Below are positions 33,506-43,010 of a DNA stretch of 64,000 bases, piece by piece. The stretch spans positions 186,001-250,000 of the forward strand of contig NZ_MZGV01000001.1 in NCBI RefSeq assembly GCF_002029235.1, written 5' to 3'. This stretch comes from Clostridium oryzae. GTDB taxonomy: Bacteria > Bacillota > Clostridia > Clostridiales > Clostridiaceae. The number at the start of each line of letters is the position of its first letter. Position 1 is the stretch's first letter. Below the pieces are notes generated by a model, which ran no database searches, was not told the DNA's origin, and saw only the letters and a program-made list of their open reading frames with translations. The translations under genes were made by a program, and so were the position numbers.

Positions 33506-34727
33506 AACGAAACAACTCATCCCCGCTGAATATAACCCAAGGAAGGATTTAAAACCGGGTGATCCGGAATATGAGAAACTTAAACGCTCCCTTGAGGAGT
33601 TTGGATATGTAGAACCCGTTATATGGAATAAGACCACAGGCAAAGTTATCGGAGGGCATCAACGCTTGAAAGTCCTGCTGAGTATGGACATGGATGAAAT
33701 AGAATGCGTAGTTGTCGAAATGGATGAGCAAAAGGAAAAGGCTCTAAACATTGCACTAAATAAAATAAGTGGCGATTGGGATAAAGATAAATTGGCACTT
33801 CTCATTACAGACCTAAATGCTTCTGATTTTGATGTTTCTCTTACAGGATTTGACCCAGGAGAGTTGGAGGATCTTTTCAAAGATTCCCTTAAGGATAATA
33901 TAAAAGAAGATGATTTCGATGTAGACAGCGAGCTGAAAAAGCCCGCTGTTTCGAATTTAGGGGATGTTTGGATACTCGGACAGCATCGATTAGTCTGCGG
34001 AGACAGTACAAAGAAAGACACCTTTGATGTCTTAATGGATGGGAAAGCTGCCAATCTGGTAGTTACGGACCCTCCATATAACGTCAACTATGAAGGCACT
34101 GCTGGAAAAATCAAAAATGACAATATGGCGAATGAAGCGTTCTATGATTTCCTGCTTGCGGCATTTCAAAACACCGAGGCAGCGATGGCAAAGGACGCTT
34201 CTATTTATGTATTCCATGCTGATACGGAAGGACTCAATTTTAGAAGAGCATTCTCCGATGCAGGATTTTATCTTTCTGGTACTTGTATATGGAAAAAGCA
34301 GTCCCTTGTTCTCGGTCGCTCTCCTTATCAGTGGCAACATGAACCTGTACTCTTTGGATGGAAAAGGAAAGGCAAGCATCTCTGGTATTCAGACCGTAAG
34401 CAGACCACCATCTGGGAGTTTGAGAAACCGAAGAAAAACGGCGACCACCCAACCATGAAACCAGTGGCACTTGTGGCATACCCCATTATGAATTCGAGCC
34501 TTAGTAACTGTATCGTGCTTGATCCCTTTGGAGGTTCAGGAAGTACACTGATTGCCTGTGAGCAGACAGATAGAATTTGTTACACCATTGAACTGGATGA
34601 AAAGTACTGCGATGTCATCGTGAAAAGGTATATTGAGCAAGTGGGAAATTCTGATGGTGTGTTTCTTTTAAGAGATGGATCGAAATTCAGATATTGTGAC
34701 CTGCCGGAGGTGAATGAGGATGAGTAA
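33486..34727 (+). CDS. ParB-like/DNA (N4 or N6) methyltransferase fusion
   Basis: 413 residues. Residues 1-110 form a ParB-like nuclease/DNA-binding domain (NPRKDLKPGDPEYEKLKRSL, then GGHQRLKVL at 56-64). Residues 160-405 form an amino-methyltransferase: DPPYNVNYEG with DPPY at 195-198, and the SAM loop VLDPFGGSGSTLIACEQ near the end (beta-type order, DPPY first). It methylates adenine or cytosine amino groups on DNA, probably to protect the phage genome. ATG 33486 gives the ParB start; it overlaps metK. The target site is unknown. Confidence 0.92.
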   Translation: MLIEKIKTKQLIPAEYNPRKDLKPGDPEYEKLKRSLEEFGYVEPVIWNKTTGKVIGGHQRLKVLLSMDMDEIECVVVEMDEQKEKALNIALNKISGDWDKDKLALLITDLNASDFDVSLTGFDPGELEDLFKDSLKDNIKEDDFDVDSELKKPAVSNLGDVWILGQHRLVCGDSTKKDTFDVLMDGKAANLVVTDPPYNVNYEGTAGKIKNDNMANEAFYDFLLAAFQNTEAAMAKDASIYVFHADTEGLNFRRAFSDAGFYLSGTCIWKKQSLVLGRSPYQWQHEPVLFGWKRKGKHLWYSDRKQTTIWEFEKPKKNGDHPTMKPVALVAYPIMNSSLSNCIVLDPFGGSGSTLIACEQTDRICYTIELDEKYCDVIVKRYIEQVGNSDGVFLLRDGSKFRYCDLPEVNEDE

Positions 34728-36879
34728 ATTGACACTCGGTTCACTCTTTGATGGCAGTGGTGGTTTTCCTTTAGGTAGTTTGCTTTGTGGCATCGAACCG
34801 TTATGGGCATCTGAAATTGAGCCGTTTCCTATACGGGTTACGACTAAACGCATCCCTCAGATGAAGCATTATGGGGATATAAACAAATTGAATGGTGCGG
34901 AGCTTCCGCCTGTAGATATCATAACTTTTGGCTCTCCCTGCACGGATATGAGTGTGGCGGGTAAAAGAGCTGGTTTGGATGGAGAGCAATCCGTCCTTTT
35001 TTATGAAGCAATCCGAATTATCAAGGAAATGAGGTGTAAGACCAATGGACAATATCCAAGATACGCAGTCTGGGAAAATGTCCCCGGCGCATTCTCGTCA
35101 AATAAAGGAGAGGACTTCAGGGCAGTCCTCGAAACGGTCATCAGCGTCAAAGAGCCGAACACCTCGGTGCCTTTACCTGAAAAAGGACGATGGCCTTACG
35201 CAGACTTCTATATGGGAGACGGATGGAGTGTGGCTTACCGAACTATCGATGCGCAATATTTCGGAGTCCCCCAACGTCGTCGTAGAATCTACCTTGTCGC
35301 AGATTTTGCAGACAGAAGTGCCGGAGAAATACTATTTGAGTCCGAAGGCATGCCAAGGAATTTTACGCCGAGCGGCAGCCCGTGGCAAAGAACTGCCGAC
35401 AATGCTAAAAACTGCACTGGAAAAACAGGCGATAGCATAACTTGCCTAAATGACCAAGGCGGAAGAGTGATGTCTGTTTCGAAGGATATTACAGCAACAC
35501 TTCGAGCAGAGGAACATGGCCATCAGCCTTGCGTAATGCAGTCAAGCGGATTTTGCACCGAACACAGTGCCAAGAGTAGAAGTGTAGGATATGAGGAAGA
35601 ACGCTCCCCTACCCTTAGAGCAGGTGTTGTTCCAGGTACAGTCATGTCCTTTGAACCAGGTGCGGTTTCACGTATTGGTGGTCATACAGATGAAAATTTA
35701 AGTGGATCACTTCGTGCAAGCATGGGAGATAATCAAACAGCTGTTGTAATAGAAAACTATCCAACTGATAGCCGTGTAAAACTCTCAGAGGATAATAAAG
35801 TACAGACGCTTACCTCTCGGATGGGAACTGGTGGAGGGAATGTCCCCCTTGTTATGAACACTCCTAAAACGTTAAAAATCCGCTCCGGCTGTGAAGGCGG
35901 TGGCAAGGGTGCATTGATACAGGATGACAAGTCTGCAACTCTTGGATGCAATAATGATCAGACCGTTTTTGTGCCCACCGCATATGGCATCTGTTCTGAT
36001 AAAAGCAATTCCATGCAGTCTAGCAATCCGCATAGCGGTATATATGAAGCGGATACTTCTCGGACCATTGATGCCAATGGGGGAAATCCGGGATGTAATC
36101 AAGGTGGTATTGCAGTGGTTGCTCTGCAAGGCTCGATGATTGGAAGAGAGGATAAAAACGGTCCCCAAGGAAGCGGTATAGATGAAGATGTTTCTTTTAC
36201 GCTTAATACCGCTGATCGTCATGCTGTTGCCTATGCCATGACTACCGGAGCCTATGCACAGGTTGAAGAAGATAAAGCACCTACTCTATTGTCGAGAGAT
36301 TATAAGGATGCCCCTGTTGTGACTCAGCCTTGTTACGGTATTGATAGGGCGGCTTTTAATCAAGGAAGGAATGCTCTATATAAACCTACTGTAGATGAAG
36401 AACAGCAACCTACGCTCACAGCAAAAGGTCCTGGAGCAGTGGCGCACCCAGCTTCGTTTTATCCTCAGATGAAAGCTGAAAGTCAATGCTACAGACAGGA
36501 CGGTACATCAAATACGATTATCAATGGTACCAATCCAGGCTATCAAAATGGATTGGTTGAGCCGGACTATATTGTTCGAAGGCTTACACCAACGGAATGT
36601 GCAAGATTGCAAGGTTTTCCCGATGATTGGTGCGATGATCTTGGTACGGAAAATCCTACAGAAGATGAAATTTCATTCTGGACGGAGGTTTGGGAAACTC
36701 ACCGCAAAATTATAGGTAAAAGCAAAAGGCCAAAAACAAGAAATCAGATTATAAAATGGCTTAACAATCCTCATTCCGATGCAGCTGAATATAAAATGTG
36801 GGGTAATGGCGTAGCACTTCCATGCGTTTGTTTTGTGCTGACTGGCATTGTGTTATCTACACAAAATACCGCCGATTAA
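34720..36879 (+). CDS. DNA (cytosine-5-)-methyltransferase with long repetitive target-recognition region
   Basis: 719 residues from ATG 34720, positioned eight bases after GGAGGTG (residue numbers below count from the possible start two codons earlier). Catalytic core motif I is DGSGGFPLG (13-21), IV is GSPCTDMSVAGKR (73-85), VI is ENVPG (121-125) and VIII is FGVPQRRRRIYLV (183-195). Motif IX is RRLTPTECARLQGFP (622-636) and motif X is GNGVALP (697-703). Between VIII and IX lie about 420 residues instead of the usual 100 or less, made of ten related units such as TLRAEE, TLTSRMGTGGG, TIDANGGNPG, TLNTADRHAV and TLTAKGPG. These may be several recognition modules, as in multispecific phage C5-methyltransferases. 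It is coupled with the preceding methyltransferase by overlap. Confidence 0.92.
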   Translation: MSKLTLGSLFDGSGGFPLGSLLCGIEPLWASEIEPFPIRVTTKRIPQMKHYGDINKLNGAELPPVDIITFGSPCTDMSVAGKRAGLDGEQSVLFYEAIRIIKEMRCKTNGQYPRYAVWENVPGAFSSNKGEDFRAVLETVISVKEPNTSVPLPEKGRWPYADFYMGDGWSVAYRTIDAQYFGVPQRRRRIYLVADFADRSAGEILFESEGMPRNFTPSGSPWQRTADNAKNCTGKTGDSITCLNDQGGRVMSVSKDITATLRAEEHGHQPCVMQSSGFCTEHSAKSRSVGYEEERSPTLRAGVVPGTVMSFEPGAVSRIGGHTDENLSGSLRASMGDNQTAVVIENYPTDSRVKLSEDNKVQTLTSRMGTGGGNVPLVMNTPKTLKIRSGCEGGGKGALIQDDKSATLGCNNDQTVFVPTAYGICSDKSNSMQSSNPHSGIYEADTSRTIDANGGNPGCNQGGIAVVALQGSMIGREDKNGPQGSGIDEDVSFTLNTADRHAVAYAMTTGAYAQVEEDKAPTLLSRDYKDAPVVTQPCYGIDRAAFNQGRNALYKPTVDEEQQPTLTAKGPGAVAHPASFYPQMKAESQCYRQDGTSNTIINGTNPGYQNGLVEPDYIVRRLTPTECARLQGFPDDWCDDLGTENPTEDEISFWTEVWETHRKIIGKSKRPKTRNQIIKWLNNPHSDAAEYKMWGNGVALPCVCFVLTGIVLSTQNTAD

Positions 36880-36979
36880 TGGAACCGTATTTTCTACAGA
36901 AAGATGCTCTAAATGACTTGATATTAACAGCTTTTAGAGTGATATATGTACGTACCGAAAATAGAAAGGCGGTATGAAA

Positions 36980-37672
36980 ATGAAGATTAACTATAATGTT
37001 ACGGGACCAAAAAGAAAAGCACTGGTTAACGCAATCAGCCAACAACTAAACGCCCCTGTAAAATATCTCGGAGCACCTACATTTGCATATGAGGTGGCAG
37101 ACTACAATGTTAACAAAAACGGAGTTCTAAGCGGACCAGATAAAAAGGAACTGGTCGATGATCTATTGGGACTTCACGACTTCAAAGCAATTTCAGAAGA
37201 ATTTGACGCACCACCTCCGAAAGCAGAAGCAAATGAAACGGAAGAATCTATCAATCTGATAATTCAAATGCCACGGGCAGATTTTACCGACACGGCAATC
37301 GAGAACCTAAAAGGATTGGTAGAGAGCAAAGCAACTCTAATAAAGAAAGCAATTGATACGGATTCCATTCCCATCATTGTAAATGAGGAATTTGTAGCAT
37401 TCCCTTGGTTTCAAGGTGAGTGCTCCTCAGAGGAGGTTAAGGCATACACCCATTTTGTCATGGCACTTTGCGAAATGGCGAAAAAACAGACCCGTGTCAA
37501 CTCCACCGAGAAATCAGTAGAGAATGAAAAATATGCTTTCCGTTGCTTCCTGCTAAGGCTTGGTTTTATCGGACCAGAATATAAGATGGAACGAAAGATT
37601 CTCCTTTCCAAGCTTTCAGGTAGCTCCGCTTTCAAAAGCGGAACGGCCAAGCAGGAGGTGAGTGAACAATGA
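36980..37672 (+). CDS. Phage protein of unknown function, often called virulence-related
   Basis: 230 residues from ATG 36980 (GAAAGGCGG seven bases ahead). The start MKINYNVTGPKRKALVNAIS and the block ISQQLNAPVKYLGAPTFAYE are characteristic of a family frequently labelled virulence protein in clostridial phages and conjugative elements. The centre (ESINLIIQMPRADFTDTAIE) and LVESKATLIKKAID are also family-like. The name carries no proven function. It is a conserved passenger of this genome type. A hairpin with GCTCTAAA/TTTAGAGT lies in the spacer ahead (36908-36942). Confidence 0.75.
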   Translation: MKINYNVTGPKRKALVNAISQQLNAPVKYLGAPTFAYEVADYNVNKNGVLSGPDKKELVDDLLGLHDFKAISEEFDAPPPKAEANETEESINLIIQMPRADFTDTAIENLKGLVESKATLIKKAIDTDSIPIIVNEEFVAFPWFQGECSSEEVKAYTHFVMALCEMAKKQTRVNSTEKSVENEKYAFRCFLLRLGFIGPEYKMERKILLSKLSGSSAFKSGTAKQEVSEQ

Positions 37673-37896
37673 ATATCATTCACCCAGAAATGCTAAAGCA
37701 ACTTAGAAGCTATTACACTCCAGGAACACGTGTGATGCTACTTAAAATGAACGACCCTTATACTAAACTTCAGCCTGGATCTAAAGGTACGGTTACTAGT
37801 GTTGATGACATAGGAACGATTCATGTCAGTTGGGATTCGGGTGGTTCCCTTGGAGTAGCCTTTGGTGAGGATTTATGCAAGAGAATCGAAGAGTAA
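37669..37896 (+). CDS. DUF4314 family small phage protein
   Basis: 75 residues with the DUF4314 signature: LRSYYTPGTRVMLLKMNDPY, then GSKGTVTSVDDIGTIHVSWD, then SGGSLGVAFGEDLCKRI. The pattern is an SH3-like barrel. It overlaps the previous gene by four bases. Role unknown. It lies in the cluster before the large terminase gene, as in related phages. Confidence 0.85.
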   Translation: MNIIHPEMLKQLRSYYTPGTRVMLLKMNDPYTKLQPGSKGTVTSVDDIGTIHVSWDSGGSLGVAFGEDLCKRIEE

Positions 37897-37919
37897 ACAT
37901 GAATCGGAGGAGGTAATAA

Positions 37920-38108
37920 ATGAATGAGATAATCAAAGAACAAATCCTTTCCATCCGAGAAAGTGGAGTCACAAATATGTTTGATGCAAACCGTGTCCAG
38001 TATGAAGCGAATGAACGAGGGTTTTATGAATTGGTAGTCTATTTAATAGACCATAAAATGGAATATGCTCATTTCATACTGACGGGGGAAGTGGATGAAA
38101 AGAAATAA
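37920..38108 (+). CDS. DUF5049 family small phage protein
   Basis: 62 residues, mostly helical: IIKEQILSIRESGVTNMFDA, then NRVQYEANERGFYELVVYLI, then DHKMEYAHFILTG. It matches the DUF5049 pattern found immediately upstream of large terminase genes. GGAGGAGG ahead of ATG 37920 supports the start. Function unknown. Confidence 0.8.
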   Translation: MNEIIKEQILSIRESGVTNMFDANRVQYEANERGFYELVVYLIDHKMEYAHFILTGEVDEKK

Positions 38109-38202
38109 ATAAAATTTAACTAGGATAAGGAGAAGGGCTTCATCTATAGGATTGAGGCTCTTTTCTTTTGTCCTTTTTCATAAAAGGGGCGGTGTTGTGT
38201 TT

Positions 38203-39807
38203 ATGCGGAAACTGAAGAAATATAAGCCGACCGCCTTTATAGCTGATGGGTCATATTACGATAACGATGCTGCTGATTACGCTGTAGCTTTTATCGAAGC
38301 ACTTTCCCATACGAAAGGTTTATGGGCAGGTAAGCCTTTTGAACTTATCGATTGGCAGGAGCAAATAATCCGCGATTTATTCGGAATTTTAAAGCCAGAT
38401 GGATATCGGCAGTTTAACACTGCTTATGTAGAGATTCCTAAAAAGATGGGAAAAAGCGAGCTTGCCGCAGCAATCGCACTTCTCCTTACATGCGGAGATG
38501 GTGAAGAACGGGCGGAGGTGTATGGTTGTGCCGCCGATCGCCAGCAGGCATCAATTGTATTTGAAGTAGCAGCCGATATGGTGCGGATGTGTCCGGCACT
38601 GAATAAACGAGTAAAGTTGCTTGCTTCAACTAAGCGATTGGTGTACCTGCCGACCAACAGCTTCTATCAGGTATTGTCGGCTGAAGCCTACTCCAAACAC
38701 GGCTTCAATATACATGGTGTTGTTTTTGATGAACTTCATACTCAGCCAAACCGGAAATTATTTGACGTTATGACGAAAGGATCTGGGGATGCGAGGACCC
38801 AACCGCTATATTTTCTTATCACCACTGCGGGGACGGATACCCAGAGTATTTGCTACGAAACACACCAAAAAGCGGTTGATATTATTGAGGGCAGAAAATA
38901 CGACCCTACTTTTTATCCTGTAATCTACGGGGCGAAAGAAGAGGATGATTGGACAGACCCAAAAGTGTGGAAGAAAGCAAATCCAAGCTTAGGAATTACG
39001 GTAGGGATTGACAAGGTGAGAGCTGCTTGTGAGAGTGCAAAGCAGAACCCAGCTGAGGAGAACAGCTTCCGGCAATTGCGCTTGAATCAGTGGGTTAAAC
39101 AGTCTGTCCGTTGGATGCCAATGGCAAAATGGGATGCCTGTGCATTTCCAGTTATACCAGAAAGTCTTGAAGGGCGGGTGTGTTATGGAGGTCTTGACTT
39201 ATCTTCTACAACAGATATTACAGCCTTTGTGTTGGTATTCCCACCAGAGGATGAAACAGATAAATACATTGTTCTTCCGTATTTTTGGATGCCGGAGGAC
39301 AACATTGACCTCCGAGTCCGAAGAGACCATGTGCAATACGATCTTTGGGAGAAGCAAGGGTATATTCTAACCACAGAAGGCAATGTAGTGCATTACGGCT
39401 ACATTGAGCGGTTTATTGAAGAACTGGACGAAAAGTATAACATTCGAGAAATTGCGTTTGACCGTTGGGGAGCTGTACAAATGGTTCAGAACCTTGAAGG
39501 ATTAGGCTTTACTGTCGTTCCTTTCGGTCAAGGCTTTAAAGATATGTCACCACCAACCAAAGAACTGATGAAATTGACATTAGAAGAAAGAATAGCACAC
39601 GGTGGGCATCCAGTGCTCCGTTGGATGATGGACAACATCTTTATAAAAACTGATCCGGCTGGCAACGTGAAGCCGGATAAAGAAAAAAGTACAGAAAAAA
39701 TAGATGGTGCGGTAGCAACTATCATGGCACTTGATCGTGCTATTCGCTGTGGCTCAGGTAATAGTGGAGATTCGGTGTATGACGAGCGAGGTTTGATTAT
39801 CTTTTAA
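38203..39807 (+). CDS. Terminase large subunit
   Basis: 534 residues. The ATPase centre is YVEIPKKMGKSELAAAIALLL (Walker A-like), then GVVFDELHTQPN (Walker B with Glu). The nuclease part has CYGGLDLSSTTDITAFVLVF with two Asp, and DGAVATIMALDRAI with the distal Asp. Early motifs FELIDWQEQIIRDLFG are typical for HK97-like terminases. I chose ATG 38203; the upstream extension shows no similarity. It cuts and pumps DNA into the prohead with the P27 small subunit encoded 6 kb upstream. Confidence 0.96.
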   Translation: MRKLKKYKPTAFIADGSYYDNDAADYAVAFIEALSHTKGLWAGKPFELIDWQEQIIRDLFGILKPDGYRQFNTAYVEIPKKMGKSELAAAIALLLTCGDGEERAEVYGCAADRQQASIVFEVAADMVRMCPALNKRVKLLASTKRLVYLPTNSFYQVLSAEAYSKHGFNIHGVVFDELHTQPNRKLFDVMTKGSGDARTQPLYFLITTAGTDTQSICYETHQKAVDIIEGRKYDPTFYPVIYGAKEEDDWTDPKVWKKANPSLGITVGIDKVRAACESAKQNPAEENSFRQLRLNQWVKQSVRWMPMAKWDACAFPVIPESLEGRVCYGGLDLSSTTDITAFVLVFPPEDETDKYIVLPYFWMPEDNIDLRVRRDHVQYDLWEKQGYILTTEGNVVHYGYIERFIEELDEKYNIREIAFDRWGAVQMVQNLEGLGFTVVPFGQGFKDMSPPTKELMKLTLEERIAHGGHPVLRWMMDNIFIKTDPAGNVKPDKEKSTEKIDGAVATIMALDRAIRCGSGNSGDSVYDERGLIIF

Positions 39808-39850
39808 ACCTTAGTGGTTAGCACAATGTTTATATTCGGAGGTGATGCCT

Positions 39851-41095
39851 ATGAATCTAATAAAAGGACTGTTTCGTTCAAGAGACAAACCGCAAAACCG
39901 TGTGGGCAGTGCATTTTCCTTCCTATTTGGTGGTACGTCATCTGGCAAAACAGTGAATGAGCGTACTGCAATGCAGGCAACAGCAGTATATGCCTGCGTA
40001 AGGATACTAGCTGAAGCGATTGCCGGACTGCCACTTCATGTATATAGATATCGTTCTGAAGGAAGTAAAGAAAAGATTCCTTTCCACCCGCTGTATTACC
40101 TTCTTCATGATGAACCAAATCCAGAGATGACTTCATTCGTGTTTCGAGAAACACTGATGAGTCATCTTTTACTTTGGGGAAATGCCTATGCACAGGTGGT
40201 CAGAAACGGTCGTGGGCAGGCAGTGGCTCTTTATCCCCTACTTCCTAACAAGATGGAAGTTAGTCGAGCAACAAACGGAGAGCTGGTCTATACCTACTAT
40301 CGTGATACTGATGAAAGTGGCCTAAACCCAAAAGGTGGCTATGTCACACTCCGTAAAGATGAAGTTCTACACATACCTGGCTTAGGTTTTGATGGACTCA
40401 TTGGCTATAGCCCAATCGCTATGGCGAAAAATGCAATTGGTATGTCGCTTGCTACTGAAGAGTACGGTGCGGCATTCTTTGCCAATGGTGCTAATCCCGG
40501 AGGTGTGCTGGAACACCCAGGAGTAATCAAAGATATACAGAGGGTCAAGGATAGTTGGAATAGTGCCTACCAAGGCACAGGCAATGCTCACAAAATTGCT
40601 GTGTTGGAAGAGGGCATGAAGTTCCAAGCCATTGGTATCCCGCCTGAACAGGCACAATTCCTAGAAACACGGAAATTCCAAATTAATGAGATTGCGAGGA
40701 TTTTCCGAGTACCGCCCCATATGGTGGGAGATTTAGAGAAATCCAGTTTCTCCAATATTGAGCAGCAGTCTTTGGAGTTTGTAAAATACACCCTCGATCC
40801 GTGGGTGGTGCGATGGGAACAAAGTCTCCAGCAATCGCTTATTTTGCCTTCTGAGAAAACTTCACTGTTTATCAAGTTCAATTTGGACGGTCTGCTTCGT
40901 GGTGATTACCAAAGTCGTATGAATGGCTACGCTACAGGTCGTCAAAATGGCTGGATGTCAGCCAACGATATCCGTGAACTGGAGGACATGAACAGAATAC
41001 CAGCTGAGGAAGGTGGCGATTTATATCTGGTTAACGGAAATATGACAAAACTGGCTGACGCAGGTGCGTTTGCCAAAACCGAAGGAGGTCAGTAA
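39851..41095 (+). CDS. Portal protein, HK97 type
   Basis: 414 residues from ATG 39851, with GGAGG eight bases ahead. Motifs are AVYACVRILAEAIAGLPLHVY, LMSHLLLWGNAYAQVVRNGR, the wing GYSPIAMAKNAIGMSLATEE, and the clip/stem part FRVPPHMVGDLEKSSFSNIEQ. It forms the dodecameric DNA gateway in the capsid. The last codon is directly followed by the protease ATG, so translation is coupled. Confidence 0.96.
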   Translation: MNLIKGLFRSRDKPQNRVGSAFSFLFGGTSSGKTVNERTAMQATAVYACVRILAEAIAGLPLHVYRYRSEGSKEKIPFHPLYYLLHDEPNPEMTSFVFRETLMSHLLLWGNAYAQVVRNGRGQAVALYPLLPNKMEVSRATNGELVYTYYRDTDESGLNPKGGYVTLRKDEVLHIPGLGFDGLIGYSPIAMAKNAIGMSLATEEYGAAFFANGANPGGVLEHPGVIKDIQRVKDSWNSAYQGTGNAHKIAVLEEGMKFQAIGIPPEQAQFLETRKFQINEIARIFRVPPHMVGDLEKSSFSNIEQQSLEFVKYTLDPWVVRWEQSLQQSLILPSEKTSLFIKFNLDGLLRGDYQSRMNGYATGRQNGWMSANDIRELEDMNRIPAEEGGDLYLVNGNMTKLADAGAFAKTEGGQ

Positions 41096-41785
41096 ATGAG
41101 GAAGTTTTGGAACTGGGTGCGAGATTCTGATGAAGAACGTACCCTCTATTTAAATGGAGTGATATCCGAAGAAACGTGGTGGGGGGATGAGGTTACACCT
41201 AAGATTTTTAAAGATGAATTGCTGGCAGGCACCGGCGATATTACGGTGTGGATTAATTCCCCTGGTGGTGATGTGTTTGCAGCAGCTCAGATTTATAACA
41301 TGCTGATGGAGTATACCGGAAAAGTAAATGTAAAGATTGATGGGCTTGCGGCAAGTGCGGCATCGGTTATTGCAATGGCAGGTGGAGATGTGTATATGTC
41401 CCCAGTTTCCATGCTTATGATTCATAACCCGTCAACTATTGCTATCGGTGACAGTGAGGAAATGCTACGAGCAAAAGCACTATTAGATGAAGTCAAGGAA
41501 AGTATTATTAATGCCTATGAGTTAAAGACGGGCCTTTCCCGAACAAAGCTCTCCCATCTGATGGATGCAGAATCATGGATGAATGCAAATAAAGCCATTG
41601 AACTAGGTTTTGCAGACAAGATCATGTTCATGGAAAGTGAAACACCGGATTTGACGGATAGTCTTATCTTTAGCAGGATGGCGGTTACTAACTCGCTTAT
41701 TAGTAAACTACCAAAACAACCAAAACAGAAAACAGGTACACCCATCGAGTCGCTGGATAAGCGGCTTTCTTTAATTTTGCACTAA
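41096..41785 (+). CDS. ClpP-like prohead protease
   Basis: 229 residues. The ClpP fold is shown by ITVWINSPGGDVFAAAQIYN and the serine loop DGLAASAASVIAMAGGDVYM (Ser in ASAAS). The catalytic His is in MLMIHNPST and the Asp lies further on in the ALLDEVKESIINAYE helix region. It matures the capsid by cutting the delta domain of the major capsid protein encoded downstream. The C-terminal 25 residues are a basic, Pro-rich tail (SKLPKQPKQKTG). Confidence 0.94.
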   Translation: MRKFWNWVRDSDEERTLYLNGVISEETWWGDEVTPKIFKDELLAGTGDITVWINSPGGDVFAAAQIYNMLMEYTGKVNVKIDGLAASAASVIAMAGGDVYMSPVSMLMIHNPSTIAIGDSEEMLRAKALLDEVKESIINAYELKTGLSRTKLSHLMDAESWMNANKAIELGFADKIMFMESETPDLTDSLIFSRMAVTNSLISKLPKQPKQKTGTPIESLDKRLSLILH

Positions 41786-41804
41786 TTTAAAGGAGGAAAT
41801 AACA

Positions 41805-42998
41805 ATGAGTAAAATTCTTGAATTGCGTGAGAAACGCGCTAAAGCTTGGGACGCAGCAAAGGCATTCCTTGATACAAAACGTGGTGGTGATGGACTGTTA
41901 TCCGCCGAGGACACGACAACCTATGAAAAAATGGAAGCCGATGTGGTGGCTCTTGGTAAGGAAATTGAACGTTTGGAACGCCAAGCATCTATCGACTTGG
42001 AACTGTCGAAAGCAACCAGTAACCCAATTACCAATGAACCTACTAGAACTGGAGAGGAAAAGACCGGTCGTGCAAGTGCTGAATACAAAAGAGCTTTCTG
42101 GAATGCAATGCGTGACAATGTTAGCTATGAAGTAAGAAACGCTCTAAAGATTGGCACTGATTCTGAAGGCGGATTCCTTGTGCCAGATGAGTTTGAACGT
42201 ACCCTAGTAGAAGCTCTAGAGGAAGAAAATATTTTCCGTAGATTGGCTAATGTAATCACTACATCTTCTGGTGACCGTAAGATTCCTGTTGTTGCAAGCA
42301 AAGGTACAGCAAGCTGGATAGATGAAGAAGGAGCTATCCCAGAAAGTGATGACAGCTTCGGTCAAGTATCCATCGGGGCCTATAAACTAGCGACAATGAT
42401 TAAAGTCTCTGAGGAGCTACTAAACGATTCCGTGTTTAATCTCGAAAGCTACATCACAAGAGAATTTGCCCGTCGCATTGGTAACAAGGAGGAGGAAGCC
42501 TTCTTTGTAGGTGATGGAACAGGTAAGCCAACAGGGATTTTAAATGCCACAGGCGGCGGTCAAGTTGGTGTTACTGCGGCAAGTGCCACTGCCATTACTT
42601 TGGATGAGGTTTTAGATTTATTCTACAGCTTGAAAGCACCTTATCGTAATAAGGCAGCATTCGTAATGAATGATGCCACTATAAAAGCTATCCGTAAATT
42701 AAAAGACGGTAATGGCCAGTACCTATGGCAACCTTCCATCCAAGCGGGAACACCTGATACTATTCTTAACCGTCCGCTGTACACCTCATCCTATGTACCT
42801 ACTATTGAAGCAGGTGCAAAGACTGTGGTATTCGGTGATTTTAGTTATTACTGGGTGGCAGACCGTCAAGGACGAGTATTCAAACGATTAAATGAACTCT
42901 TTGCTGTCACAGGTCAAGTAGGATTTATTGCTACTCAACGAGTTGATGGAAAGCTTATCTTGCCGGAGGCCGTTAAGGTACTCCAACAGAAAGCGTAA
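41805..42998 (+). CDS. Major capsid protein, HK97 family
   Basis: 397 residues. Residues 1-70 are a coiled coil (ELREKRAKAWDAAKAFLDTK, then EADVVALGKEIERLERQA), the delta domain expected to be removed. The cleavage region is likely near residues 85-110. The mature fold has EGGFLVPDEFERTLVEALEE, NIFRRLANVITTSSGDRKIP, FVGDGTGKPTGILNATGG and KPTYLWQPSIQ-like KDGNGQYLWQPSIQAG. It builds the icosahedral head. Strong ribosome site AAAGGAGGAAA. Confidence 0.96.
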   Translation: MSKILELREKRAKAWDAAKAFLDTKRGGDGLLSAEDTTTYEKMEADVVALGKEIERLERQASIDLELSKATSNPITNEPTRTGEEKTGRASAEYKRAFWNAMRDNVSYEVRNALKIGTDSEGGFLVPDEFERTLVEALEEENIFRRLANVITTSSGDRKIPVVASKGTASWIDEEGAIPESDDSFGQVSIGAYKLATMIKVSEELLNDSVFNLESYITREFARRIGNKEEEAFFVGDGTGKPTGILNATGGGQVGVTAASATAITLDEVLDLFYSLKAPYRNKAAFVMNDATIKAIRKLKDGNGQYLWQPSIQAGTPDTILNRPLYTSSYVPTIEAGAKTVVFGDFSYYWVADRQGRVFKRLNELFAVTGQVGFIATQRVDGKLILPEAVKVLQQKA

Positions 42999-43010
42999 CG
43001 GAGGTGCTTT

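Noticed and set aside
36908..36942. Hairpin before the gene at 36980 as a riboswitch
   Set aside because: It is a simple short stem, without further structure; it is mentioned only as a spacer feature.
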